Below are positions 18,876 to 25,797 of a stretch of 64,000 nucleotides of DNA, piece after piece. The position numbers and the translations under genes are program-made. Within the stretch, counting starts at the first letter, position 1, and every line of letters starts with the position of its first letter. Source of the DNA: Pseudoxanthomonas sp. (GTDB taxonomy: Bacteria; Pseudomonadota; Gammaproteobacteria; Xanthomonadales; Xanthomonadaceae); NCBI RefSeq assembly GCF_027498035.1, contig NZ_CP114978.1, positions 2,542,001 through 2,606,000 on the forward strand, read 5' to 3'. The notes below the pieces were generated by a model, which made no database searches, was not told where the DNA came from, and was given only the letters and a program-made list of their open reading frames with translations.

Positions 18876-19472
18876 ATGACGTCCGCTGCCCCCGCCCCGC
18901 TCCGCCGCCGTGCCGATGCCGCGCAGAACCGCGCGGCGCTGCTGCGTGCGGCCGAGGAGGTCTTTACCGAGCTGGGTGTGCAGGCGCCGCTCGATGCGGT
19001 GTCCAAGCGTGCCGGGCTGGGCCGGGCCACGCTGTTCCGCAATTTCCCGGACCGGCAGACGCTGGTCATGGCCCTGCTGGAAAGCGCGATCGAGCAGATC
19101 ACCAGCGAATCCCAGCGGTTGCTGGGCACGCCGGACGAACTCATCCAGCTGCTGCACTTCATCCTGGACCGCATGGTGTTTCGTGCGCCGCTGGTCGAGT
19201 ACTGGCAGACCTCCGGCCGCCTGCAGCCGGAGATGCAGGCAGCCATCGCATCGGTGATGGCGATCTTCGAACCCGTGATCCAGCGCGCGGTGGCTGCGGG
19301 CCGTTGCCGCGCCGATCTGGTGTCCCGCGATGTCCTTCCGCTGCTGGCGATGTTCAGTGGCTCGCTCTGCGGTTGCCCACTGGAACAGCGCGACGCACTG
19401 GCTGCCCGCACCTGGGTCTTCGCGATGGATATCGTCAAGCCAGCCCCGGCCCAGCCTCCGATCAAGGGGTGA
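18876..19472 (+). CDS. TetR/AcrR-family transcription regulator
   Basis: One-component regulator of 198 residues. The N-terminal helix-turn-helix (about 15-60) reads RAALLRAAEEVFTELGVQAP, then VSKRAGLGRATLFRNFPDRQTL, a typical TetR DNA-binding unit. The rest is the helical ligand-binding and dimer domain, of the AefR/YbiH-like type by the FRAPLVEYWQTSGRLQPEM stretch. The ATG at 18876 is preferred over a TTG 15 bases upstream. It is convergent with the NAD(P)-binding reductase that follows and has no divergent partner, so its target cannot be read from context. Confidence 0.82.
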   Translation: MTSAAPAPLRRRADAAQNRAALLRAAEEVFTELGVQAPLDAVSKRAGLGRATLFRNFPDRQTLVMALLESAIEQITSESQRLLGTPDELIQLLHFILDRMVFRAPLVEYWQTSGRLQPEMQAAIASVMAIFEPVIQRAVAAGRCRADLVSRDVLPLLAMFSGSLCGCPLEQRDALAARTWVFAMDIVKPAPAQPPIKG

Positions 19473-19512
19473 GTCCCCGCCTGCACGACCGCGCAGGCGG
19501 GGCTTGTACCCA

Positions 19513-20130
19513 TCAGTAGGCGATGCTGAAACGCTGGCGCACGTGCTTCAGCGTTTCGATTTCATCCAGCAGCGCAACGGCGTAATCCTCGTAGGAAATC
19601 GCGCTGTTGCCTTCGGCGTCGACCATGAAGGCATCGCCGCCCAGGCGGAAGCTGCCGGTGCGCTGCCCGGCATGGAAATACGCGGCCGGCGACAGGAAGG
19701 TCCAGTCGATATCGCTCACGCCACGCAGGTCGTCCAGGAACTGCGCGCCCGGCGTGGCTTCGGATTTGTATTCGGCCGGAAACTCCGGGGTGTCGAGCAG
19801 GCGCACGCCCGGCGCCACTTCCAGCGATGCGGCGCCGCCGACGACCAGCACCCGCTTGATGCCGGCCGCGCGTGCGGTGGTCAGTACGTGTTCGGCGGTG
19901 ACCGTGGCAAAGCGCGCCGCGCTGACCAGCACGTCATGGCCGGCGAGCCTGGCGCCCAGGCCGGCCGGGTCGGCGGCGATGTCGCCTTCGACGAAGCTGA
20001 CGCCTGCGCCGGCCAGGTCCTGCGCAGGCTTGCGGGCCACGACGGTGACGGTGTGGCCGCGGCGCAGGGCCTCGGCGAGGATGCGGCGGCCGACGTTGCC
20101 GGTGCCGCCGATCAGGGCGATGGAAGACAT
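19513..20130 (-). CDS. NAD(P)-binding reductase (atypical SDR, YwnB-like)
   Basis: Rossmann-fold protein of 205 residues with the extended-SDR motif GGTGNVGRR at the N-terminus, the loop VVGGAASLEVAPG and SPAAYFHAGQRTG. The group includes YwnB-like reductases and NmrA-like redox sensors, which often lack the catalytic Tyr-Lys pair; no clear YxxxK is seen here. GGAGTCACCC precedes the ATG. It is divergent from an HxlR-type regulator 116 bp away with an inverted repeat between them, the usual layout for a redox-responsive regulator and its target. The reaction is unknown. Confidence 0.8.
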   Translation of the reverse strand: MSSIALIGGTGNVGRRILAEALRRGHTVTVVARKPAQDLAGAGVSFVEGDIAADPAGLGARLAGHDVLVSAARFATVTAEHVLTTARAAGIKRVLVVGGAASLEVAPGVRLLDTPEFPAEYKSEATPGAQFLDDLRGVSDIDWTFLSPAAYFHAGQRTGSFRLGGDAFMVDAEGNSAISYEDYAVALLDEIETLKHVRQRFSIAY

Positions 20131-20175
20131 GGGTGACTCCTGTGGTTACGAAAAGGAACCATGGCATGATGAGCG

Positions 20176-20217
20176 CCTGGCGACGCCCTGCCAAGAAGGG
20201 ATCGGTACGTCGCCAGG
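20176..20217. promoter_or_regulatory. Inverted repeat between divergent reductase and HxlR genes
   Basis: CCTGGCGACG (20176-20185) and CGTCGCCAGG (20208-20217) form a perfect 10-bp inverted repeat with a 22-base spacer in the 116-bp divergent region. HxlR-family proteins bind as dimers to inverted repeats in such regions, so this is a candidate operator for the neighbouring regulator. A hairpin role is also possible. Confidence 0.5.
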
Positions 20218-20246
20218 TAACCCCTGTGTAACCCATTGGACCTGCC

Positions 20247-20627
20247 ATGACCCTGCGCCGCTCTTCCGCCCCCTATGCCGCCAACTGCCCGGTGCGCGAT
20301 GTACTGGATCGCCTGGGCGACCGCTGGAGCACGCTGGTGCTGCAGGCGCTGGAACCGGCGCCGCTGCGGTTTTCGGCGCTGCAGCGGCAGGTGGACGATG
20401 TGTCCAAGCGGATGCTGGCCAAGACCCTGCGCGGTCTGGAAGAAGACGGACTGGTCACCCGCACCGTGTTCCCCAGCAAGCCGCCGGCGGTGGAATACGC
20501 GCTGACCCCGCTGGGCCGCAGCTTCGTGCCGCATATCGCCGCGCTGGTGCAGTGGGCCACCGACCACCACGACAGCATCCGCGCATCGCGCCTGGCCTAC
20601 GCGACAGTCGACCGCGCCGCCGCCTGA
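20247..20627 (+). CDS. HxlR-family transcription regulator
   Basis: Winged helix-turn-helix regulator of 126 residues. It has the family core YAANCPVRDVLDRLGDRW, with the conserved cysteine in CPV that in several members senses electrophiles or oxidants, followed by LRFSALQRQVDDVSKRMLAKTL and LVTRTVFPSKPPAVEYALT (recognition helix and wing). It is divergent from the SDR-like reductase with an inverted repeat between, so it probably controls that gene and itself. The FMN reductase downstream (opposite strand) extends the redox theme. Confidence 0.88.
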   Translation: MTLRRSSAPYAANCPVRDVLDRLGDRWSTLVLQALEPAPLRFSALQRQVDDVSKRMLAKTLRGLEEDGLVTRTVFPSKPPAVEYALTPLGRSFVPHIAALVQWATDHHDSIRASRLAYATVDRAAA

Positions 20628-20639
20628 GCGGCAGTCGCC

Positions 20640-21233
20640 TTAGCCCGCGTCGGCCTGGGCGTCGGTGCGCGCTTCGGCCGTCCTGGCGATCCACTGGCTG
20701 AAGCGCGCAACCCACTTGTCCAGGAACACCCGCGTGCGTTCGTCGGACACCTGGCCCTGGGCGTCGAACAGGTCCGGCTTCCAGGTGAAATACAGCTCAG
20801 GCTGGCCCATCAAGACCATGTCGCACACCGTGACCAGACCCTTGAGCGCGTTCTGCGCCGCGGCGGTGCCGATCGCGCCGGGACTGGTGCCGATGATCGC
20901 CGCCGGCTTGGCTTCCCAGCAGTTCTGGCCGTACGGGCGCGTGCCCCAGTCGATGGCGTTCTTGATCACCGGCGAGAACGAGCGGTTGTACTCGGGCGTC
21001 ACGAACAGCACCGCATCGGCCGCTTCAACCCGTGCCTTCATCGCCAGCACGGCGGCGGGCGGGTCGGCCCACAGGTCGTCGTTGTACATCGGCAGTTCGT
21101 CCAGCGCGACCGGCAGCAGCTGCAATCGATCGCCAGCCAATGCAGCCAGTGCATGCACCAGCTTGCGGTTGATCGAATCGCGGCGCAGCGACCCGATCAG
21201 CACGGCCACGGTAGGGGAAGACGTCGACGACAT
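20640..21233 (-). CDS. NADPH-dependent FMN reductase family protein
   Basis: Flavodoxin-fold quinone or azo/chromate reductase type, 197 residues. The FMN phosphate loop is GSLRRDSINRKL near the N-terminus, and PEYNRSFSPVIKNAIDW and GTSPGAIGTAAAQNAL are hallmarks of the NADPH_dep_FMN_red family (ChrR, YieF, SsuE-like). The tail after residue 180 is Ala/Asp-rich and variable. The ATG at 21233 is preferred to a GTG nine bases upstream. It ends 12 bases past the HxlR gene (convergent) and is divergent from the CoA-transferase. Confidence 0.85.
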   Translation of the reverse strand: MSSTSSPTVAVLIGSLRRDSINRKLVHALAALAGDRLQLLPVALDELPMYNDDLWADPPAAVLAMKARVEAADAVLFVTPEYNRSFSPVIKNAIDWGTRPYGQNCWEAKPAAIIGTSPGAIGTAAAQNALKGLVTVCDMVLMGQPELYFTWKPDLFDAQGQVSDERTRVFLDKWVARFSQWIARTAEARTDAQADAG

Positions 21234-21387
21234 GGCAGGCACCTGAGTGTGTGGAAGGCCGCTACGGTGACAGATGCGGCGTCAAGACGAGGATGCGTCC
21301 ACGCAGCCCATCCGCCACGCCACCGAACCATGTCCAGGCCGCGATGCGCGGCGCGATAATCGGGCTCCCCACGCCAACACCGATCCC

Positions 21388-22902
21388 ATGTCCGTCGAAC
21401 GCATCCTGGACACCCGTCTTCATCAGCGCATCGTCTCCGCCGAAACCGCCGCCGCCATGATCCAGCCGGGCGAAACCGTCGCCATGAGCGGTTTCACCGG
21501 TTCGGGCTACCCCAAGGCCGTGCCACTGGCATTGGCCCAGCGCATTGAAGCGGCGCACCTGGCCAACCAGCCCTTCCAGATCAAACTGATGACCGGCGCC
21601 TCGACCGCACCCGAGCTGGATGGCGCGCTGGCCAAGGCCGAGGGCATCGCGCTGCGGATGCCGTTCCAGACCGATCCCGATGCCCGCAACCGCATCAACG
21701 CCGGCACCCTGGACTACATCGACATCCACCTGAGCCATGTCGCCCAGCATGTGTGGTTCGGCTTCTATGGCGAGATCGACACCGCGGTGGTCGAAGTCTC
21801 TGCCATCCGCGAAGACGGCGCGCTGGTGCCATCCACCTCGGTCGGCAACAACAAGACCTGGCTCGACCTTGCCAAGAAAGTGATCATCGAGGTCAACGAA
21901 TGGCAGCCGTCGGCGATCGAGGGCATGCACGATGTGTACTACGGCACCGCGCGTCCGCCGCACCGCAAGCCGATCCCGCTGGAACACGGCGATGACCGCA
22001 TCGGCCAGACCACGCTGCGCTGCGACCCGGACAAAATCGTCGCGGTGGTCCGCACCAATGGCCCGGACCGCAACAGCCCGTTCAGTCCAGCCGACGAGAA
22101 CAGCCGCCTGATCGCCGGCCACCTGATCGAGTTCTTCAAGCACGAAGTCGCCAGGGGACGCCTGCCGGCCAACCTGCTGCCGCTGCAGTCCGGCGTGGGC
22201 AACATTCCCAACGCGGTGCTGGCCGGGCTGGCCGACAGCGGCTTCCGCGACCTGGAGGCCTTCACCGAGGTGATCCAGGACGGCATGCTGGACCTGCTCA
22301 AATCCGGCGTGCTGCGCTACGCCTCGTGCACCGGTTTCGCCTTGAGCCCGGCCGCCAACGAGGAATTCAAGCGCGACATCGATTTCTACCGGCAGCGCAT
22401 CGTCATGCGCACCCAGGAGATCTCCAACCACCCCGAGCTGGTGCGGCGCCTGGGCTGCATCGGCATGAACGGCATGATCGAAGCCGACCTGTACGGCAAC
22501 GTCAATTCCACCCATGTGATGGGCACGCGGATCATGAATGGCATCGGCGGGTCCGGCGACTTCGCCCGCAACGGTTTCCTGTCCACGTTCCTGAGCCCAT
22601 CGACTGCCAAGAACGGGACCATCTCGGCCATCGTGCCGATGGTCAGCCACGTCGATCACACCGAGCACGACGTGGCGATCATCGTCACCGAGCAGGGCCT
22701 GGCCGATCTCCGCGGCCTGTCGCCCAAGCAGCGCGCGCGGGTGGTGATCGACCAGTGCGTGCACCCGGATTTCCGCCCGCAGCTTGAAGACTATTTCGAT
22801 CGCGCCTGCCACCACAGCTACGGCAAGCACACCCCGCACCTGCTGCCTGAGGCACTGTCCTGGCACCAGCGCTGGCTGGACACCGGCAGCATGCGCGCCT
22901 GA
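21388..22902 (+). CDS. Succinate CoA-transferase (acetyl-CoA hydrolase/transferase family)
   Basis: Moves CoA between acetyl-CoA and succinate (class I CoA-transferase; AarC, Ach1, ScpC), linking acetate handling with the TCA cycle in the cytosol. It has 504 residues, normal for the family. The catalytic glutamate is Glu294 in FTEVIQDGM, the same number as in AarC. GVGNIPNAVLAGL precedes it and GIGGSGDFARNGFLS and VSHVDHTEHDVAIIVTEQGLADLRG follow, all family hallmarks. The start is the ATG giving MSVERILDTRLHQRIVSAE. A long-loop hairpin follows the stop. It stands alone. Confidence 0.92.
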   Translation: MSVERILDTRLHQRIVSAETAAAMIQPGETVAMSGFTGSGYPKAVPLALAQRIEAAHLANQPFQIKLMTGASTAPELDGALAKAEGIALRMPFQTDPDARNRINAGTLDYIDIHLSHVAQHVWFGFYGEIDTAVVEVSAIREDGALVPSTSVGNNKTWLDLAKKVIIEVNEWQPSAIEGMHDVYYGTARPPHRKPIPLEHGDDRIGQTTLRCDPDKIVAVVRTNGPDRNSPFSPADENSRLIAGHLIEFFKHEVARGRLPANLLPLQSGVGNIPNAVLAGLADSGFRDLEAFTEVIQDGMLDLLKSGVLRYASCTGFALSPAANEEFKRDIDFYRQRIVMRTQEISNHPELVRRLGCIGMNGMIEADLYGNVNSTHVMGTRIMNGIGGSGDFARNGFLSTFLSPSTAKNGTISAIVPMVSHVDHTEHDVAIIVTEQGLADLRGLSPKQRARVVIDQCVHPDFRPQLEDYFDRACHHSYGKHTPHLLPEALSWHQRWLDTGSMRA

Positions 22903-22916
22903 CGCACACCTGCCGG

Positions 22917-22957
22917 CCAGTGGCGCGCGCCTTGCCGGCATCGCCACGCGCCACTGG
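22917..22957 (+). terminator. Hairpin after the CoA-transferase gene
   Basis: CCAGTGGCGCG (22917-22927) pairs perfectly with CGCGCCACTGG (22947-22957) across a 19-base loop, between the CoA-transferase stop and the stpA start. There is no T-run. It may be a weak terminator or an mRNA-end structure. Confidence 0.4.
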
Positions 22958-22970
22958 TTACCCTGTGCCG

Positions 22971-24239
22971 ATGAAGTCGAGACCACCCGCGTTCTCGCAG
23001 GACCATGACGCCCTGCTCGCCTCGCTGGCCGCCACGCCGGACCTGCTGCTGATCCAGGACCTGGACGGCGTGTGCATGGAACTGGTGCGCGATCCGCTGA
23101 CCCGGCGGATCGAGCGTCGCTACCTGGACGCGGCACATGCACTGAATGGCAGTTTCCAGGTGCTGACCAATGGCGAACACATCGGCACGCGCGGCGTGAA
23201 TGCCATCGTCGACCGCGTGTTCGACGCCGATGCCGGCACGCACGGCCGCTATCTGCCCGGACTGGCCGCCGGTGGCGTGCAGCACCAGGACCGGCACGGG
23301 CAGGTGCGTCATCCGGGCGTGAGCGAAGCCGAGCTGGCGTTCCTGCAGACGGTGCCGATGCGCGCCACGCGCTTCCTGTCATCGCTGCTGCTGGGCGCGC
23401 CGTATCACGTCGAACCACACCAGCTGGCCTCGCTGGTGCATGCGGCCGTGCTGGACAATCCAGCCTCGCCGACGCTCAACCTCAACGTGCTGCATCGGCA
23501 TTTCGATGCACAGCCAGGCCTGTACGCACAGCTGCAACGGCAGGTGCAGGCCTTCGGCCAGTCGCTGCTGCACGATGCCCATGCGGAAGGCCTGGAGGGC
23601 GCGTTCTTCATCCATTACGCGCCCAACCTGGGCCGCGATGCCGATGGCGTCGAGCGCCTCAAGCCCGCCGATGCACACAGCGCCGGCACCACCGACTTCC
23701 AGTGCATGCTCACCGGCGCGGTCAAGGAGACCGGCGTGCTGGCGCTGTTGAACCAGCACATCCACCAGCGCAGCGGACGCTGGCCGCTGGGCGAGGACTT
23801 CAACGTGCGCCGGGCACCGCGCTCCATCGATGCGCTGGTGGCGTTGGCCAAGGAGAAAATCGAACCGACCGACATGCCGCGCATCGTCGGCGTCGGCGAC
23901 ACGGTCACCAGCGTCGCACAGACTGTCGATGGACAGACGCAATGGCTGCGCGGCGGCAGCGACCGCGGCTTCCTCACCCTGATCCAGCGTCTGGGCGAGG
24001 CCTTCGGCACCGACAACCGCGTGCTCTACATCGACAGCAGCGGCGGTGAAGTGCTGCGCCCGGCGCTGGATGCGGCGCAGCTGCGGCGCAGCGCCGACGA
24101 TGCTTCACTGTCAGCCCACGAGGCAGCGGCCGGCATCACCGATGCCGACGATCCGCTGCGACTGGACGTGGTGTTTCCCGGTGGGCATGCGCAGTACGTG
24201 GATTTCTTCTGCGCGCTGGCGCAGCGACGTGGTGCCTGA
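22971..24239 (+). CDS. stpA: Glucosylglycerol-3-phosphate phosphatase
   Basis: Releases phosphate from 2-O-glucosylglycerol 3-phosphate, the last step in making the osmoprotectant glucosylglycerol, known from cyanobacteria (StpA) and some Stenotrophomonas. It has 422 residues, as in StpA. The HAD-type DxD motif is LLIQDLDGVCMELV (Asp30/Asp32), followed by VLTNGEHIGTRGVNAIV, PGLAAGGVQHQDR, HYAPNLGRDADG, DFQCMLTGAVKETGVLALLN, IVGVGDTVTSV and YIDSSGGEV, all matching the family as I know it. The partner synthase ggpS is not in this window. The cytosolic location follows from the lack of a signal peptide. It may aid survival under salt stress. Confidence 0.82.
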   Translation: MKSRPPAFSQDHDALLASLAATPDLLLIQDLDGVCMELVRDPLTRRIERRYLDAAHALNGSFQVLTNGEHIGTRGVNAIVDRVFDADAGTHGRYLPGLAAGGVQHQDRHGQVRHPGVSEAELAFLQTVPMRATRFLSSLLLGAPYHVEPHQLASLVHAAVLDNPASPTLNLNVLHRHFDAQPGLYAQLQRQVQAFGQSLLHDAHAEGLEGAFFIHYAPNLGRDADGVERLKPADAHSAGTTDFQCMLTGAVKETGVLALLNQHIHQRSGRWPLGEDFNVRRAPRSIDALVALAKEKIEPTDMPRIVGVGDTVTSVAQTVDGQTQWLRGGSDRGFLTLIQRLGEAFGTDNRVLYIDSSGGEVLRPALDAAQLRRSADDASLSAHEAAAGITDADDPLRLDVVFPGGHAQYVDFFCALAQRRGA

Positions 24240-24258
24240 TGCCTGCGATGGGCCGCTC

Positions 24259-24588
24259 CTACGGTTCCGGCAGCAGCGCCAGCGCGCGCTGGATGTCGTC
24301 GGCCGAGCGCGGGCGGATCATCCGCGCCACTTCCACGCCATCGCGCATCAGCACGATGGTCGGCCACAGCTTGACCCGGAACGTGCGTCCCAGCGGCCGG
24401 CCGCGGCCGTCTTCCACCTTGACGTGGGTGATGTCGGGGCGGGCGTCGAACGCCTGCTGCAGCGGCGACTGCGCGGAAATGCAGTGCGGGCACCAAGCGG
24501 TGCCGAATTCCACCGCAGTGATGCCGGACATCGCATCAATCTGTTCGCGCGCCGGTTCCGGCGTGGCAAAGCGTCCGGTGTAGGCCAT
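24259..24588 (-). CDS. Thioredoxin-like protein with CPHC active site
   Basis: Short thioredoxin-fold protein of 109 residues without a signal peptide, so probably cytosolic. The active site reads TAWCPHC, a DsbA-type CPHC pair rather than the CGPC of thioredoxin, which generally makes the protein more oxidising. The rest follows the fold: ITHVKVEDGRGRPLG, VKLWPTIVLMRDG with the cis-proline, and an amphipathic C-terminal helix. Its TAG stop is supplied by a GTAG sequence at the head of a REP-like half-site (24253-24262). It sits between stpA (convergent) and the NYN gene (same strand). Confidence 0.8.
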   Translation of the reverse strand: MAYTGRFATPEPAREQIDAMSGITAVEFGTAWCPHCISAQSPLQQAFDARPDITHVKVEDGRGRPLGRTFRVKLWPTIVLMRDGVEVARMIRPRSADDIQRALALLPEP

Positions 24589-24660
24589 CGTTCGCCCCTC
24601 CCAAGGCGGGTTGATCGGGCCACCCTACCTGCCCGCGCATGACGCGTGCACGAATGGCGG

Positions 24661-25494
24661 CTACAGCGAACGCACGTAGAGGTGCTTGCCGCCGTTGGCG
24701 CCCGGCGCCGGACGCTCTTCCACCGCGAAATGCTTGGACTGGCTGCGGAACAACCCGCTCAGCTTGGCGTGGCCATACAGGCGCTGGTCGAAGTCCGGGC
24801 GGATCTTGTTGAGATAGCCGCCGACCGTGCCCAGGAACGCCCAGCCCGATTCGTCGGAAGCTTCCTCGATGGCCTGGCGCAGCAGCGACAGCGGCGGCGT
24901 GCTGCCCTTGGCCTGCGCGGGTGCAACCACCGGCGCCTCTAGGTCGGGACCGGTCGCTTTGACCGCGGCACGCTTTTTGGCCGGCTTGGGCGCGGCGACC
25001 ACGCGCGCGGTTTCCTGCGGCTCGGCCATGCGCAGCACGTCGTTGTAGATGAACTTGTCGCAGGCCTGGACGAAGGCGTCGGGCGTCTTGCGCTCGCCGA
25101 AGCCATAGACCACCAGGCCTTCCTCGCGCAGGCGCTGCGCCAGCCGGGTGAAGTCGCTGTCGCTGGACACCAGGCAGAAGCCATCGAAGCGATGCGTGTA
25201 CAGCAGGTCCATCGCATCGATGATCAGCGAACTGTCGGTGGCGTTCTTGCCGCTGGTGTAGGCGAACTGCTGCACCGGCGCGATCGAATGCTTGAGCAGC
25301 GCGGCCTTCCATTGGGTCATGCGGGTGCTGGTGAAGTCACCATAGATGCGCTTGACGCTGGCCACGCCGTACTTGGCCACTTCCGCCAGCAGGCCTTCGA
25401 TCACCGAAGGCTGGGCGTTGTCGGCATCGATCAACACGGCCAGGCGCTGCTGGTCGTCGTCGGCATCGGGCTTGAGCGAGGTCTTGTTTTTCAT
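24661..25494 (-). CDS. NYN-domain (PIN-like nuclease fold) protein
   Basis: Predicted RNA-acting protein of 277 residues. The NYN/PIN-like domain (about 15-150) has three acidic patches that usually bind the metal: LAVLIDADNAQPS, SLIIDAMDLLY and LVSSDSDFTRLAQRL. A Lys/Ala-rich linker leads to a C-terminal winged OST-HTH/LOTUS-like domain (about 200-277: LSLLRQAIEEASDESGWAFL, IRPDFDQRLYGHAKLSGLF), as in the bacterial NYN-OST proteins thought to process RNA. Two ATGs lie six bases apart (25500 and 25494); GGGA is better spaced for the second. It stands alone, with REP elements upstream. Confidence 0.85.
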   Translation of the reverse strand: MKNKTSLKPDADDDQQRLAVLIDADNAQPSVIEGLLAEVAKYGVASVKRIYGDFTSTRMTQWKAALLKHSIAPVQQFAYTSGKNATDSSLIIDAMDLLYTHRFDGFCLVSSDSDFTRLAQRLREEGLVVYGFGERKTPDAFVQACDKFIYNDVLRMAEPQETARVVAAPKPAKKRAAVKATGPDLEAPVVAPAQAKGSTPPLSLLRQAIEEASDESGWAFLGTVGGYLNKIRPDFDQRLYGHAKLSGLFRSQSKHFAVEERPAPGANGGKHLYVRSL

Positions 25495-25617
25495 GGGCAT
25501 TCCCGGCAGTGCAGATGGCATCGTACTGCGATGCCCTGCAACAGGATGTCGACCGGCGGAAACTGTTCCGGACATGCATCTCACCCGGGTGCGCTGCGCT
25601 TACCAGGGCTACGCACC

Positions 25618-25691
25618 GTAGAGCCGAGCTTGCTCGGCTGGGCCTTTCCCAGCGACCCGGCCGGAGAGCAGCCGAGCAAGCTCGGCCCTAC
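25618..25691. repeat. SMAG-like REP pair, head to head
   Basis: GTAG (25618-25621) followed by AGCCGAGC-TT-GCTCGGCT (25622-25639), then after 30 bases the mirror unit AGCCGAGC-AA-GCTCGGC (25670-25686) ending CCTAC (25687-25691). Two near-identical hairpins in opposite orientation form a dimeric REP element. The first hairpin nearly repeats the one at 4942-4959, so this is a dispersed family in the genome. It lies between the NYN gene and a PQQ dehydrogenase gene. Confidence 0.75.
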
Positions 25692-25713
25692 GGGAATCGG
25701 GCGCGTCCAGACA

Positions 25714-25797
25714 TAGGAGCGGACATGACCGCGACGCCCCTCACTGTGAAACCCAATCGCGCCCATGTCCCCCGAAGATGGGAAAAAAGCGCTCCTA
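25714..25797. repeat. Second REP family, TAGGAGCG arms
   Basis: TAGGAGCG (25714-25721) faces CGCTCCTA (25790-25797) with inner partial pairing (GGACATG 25721-25727 with CATGTCC 25764-25770). The GTAGGAGCG type of intergenic hairpin is common in xanthomonads. The right arm overlaps the stop codon of the PQQ dehydrogenase: the CTAC at 25795-25798 provides its TAG. Confidence 0.6.
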
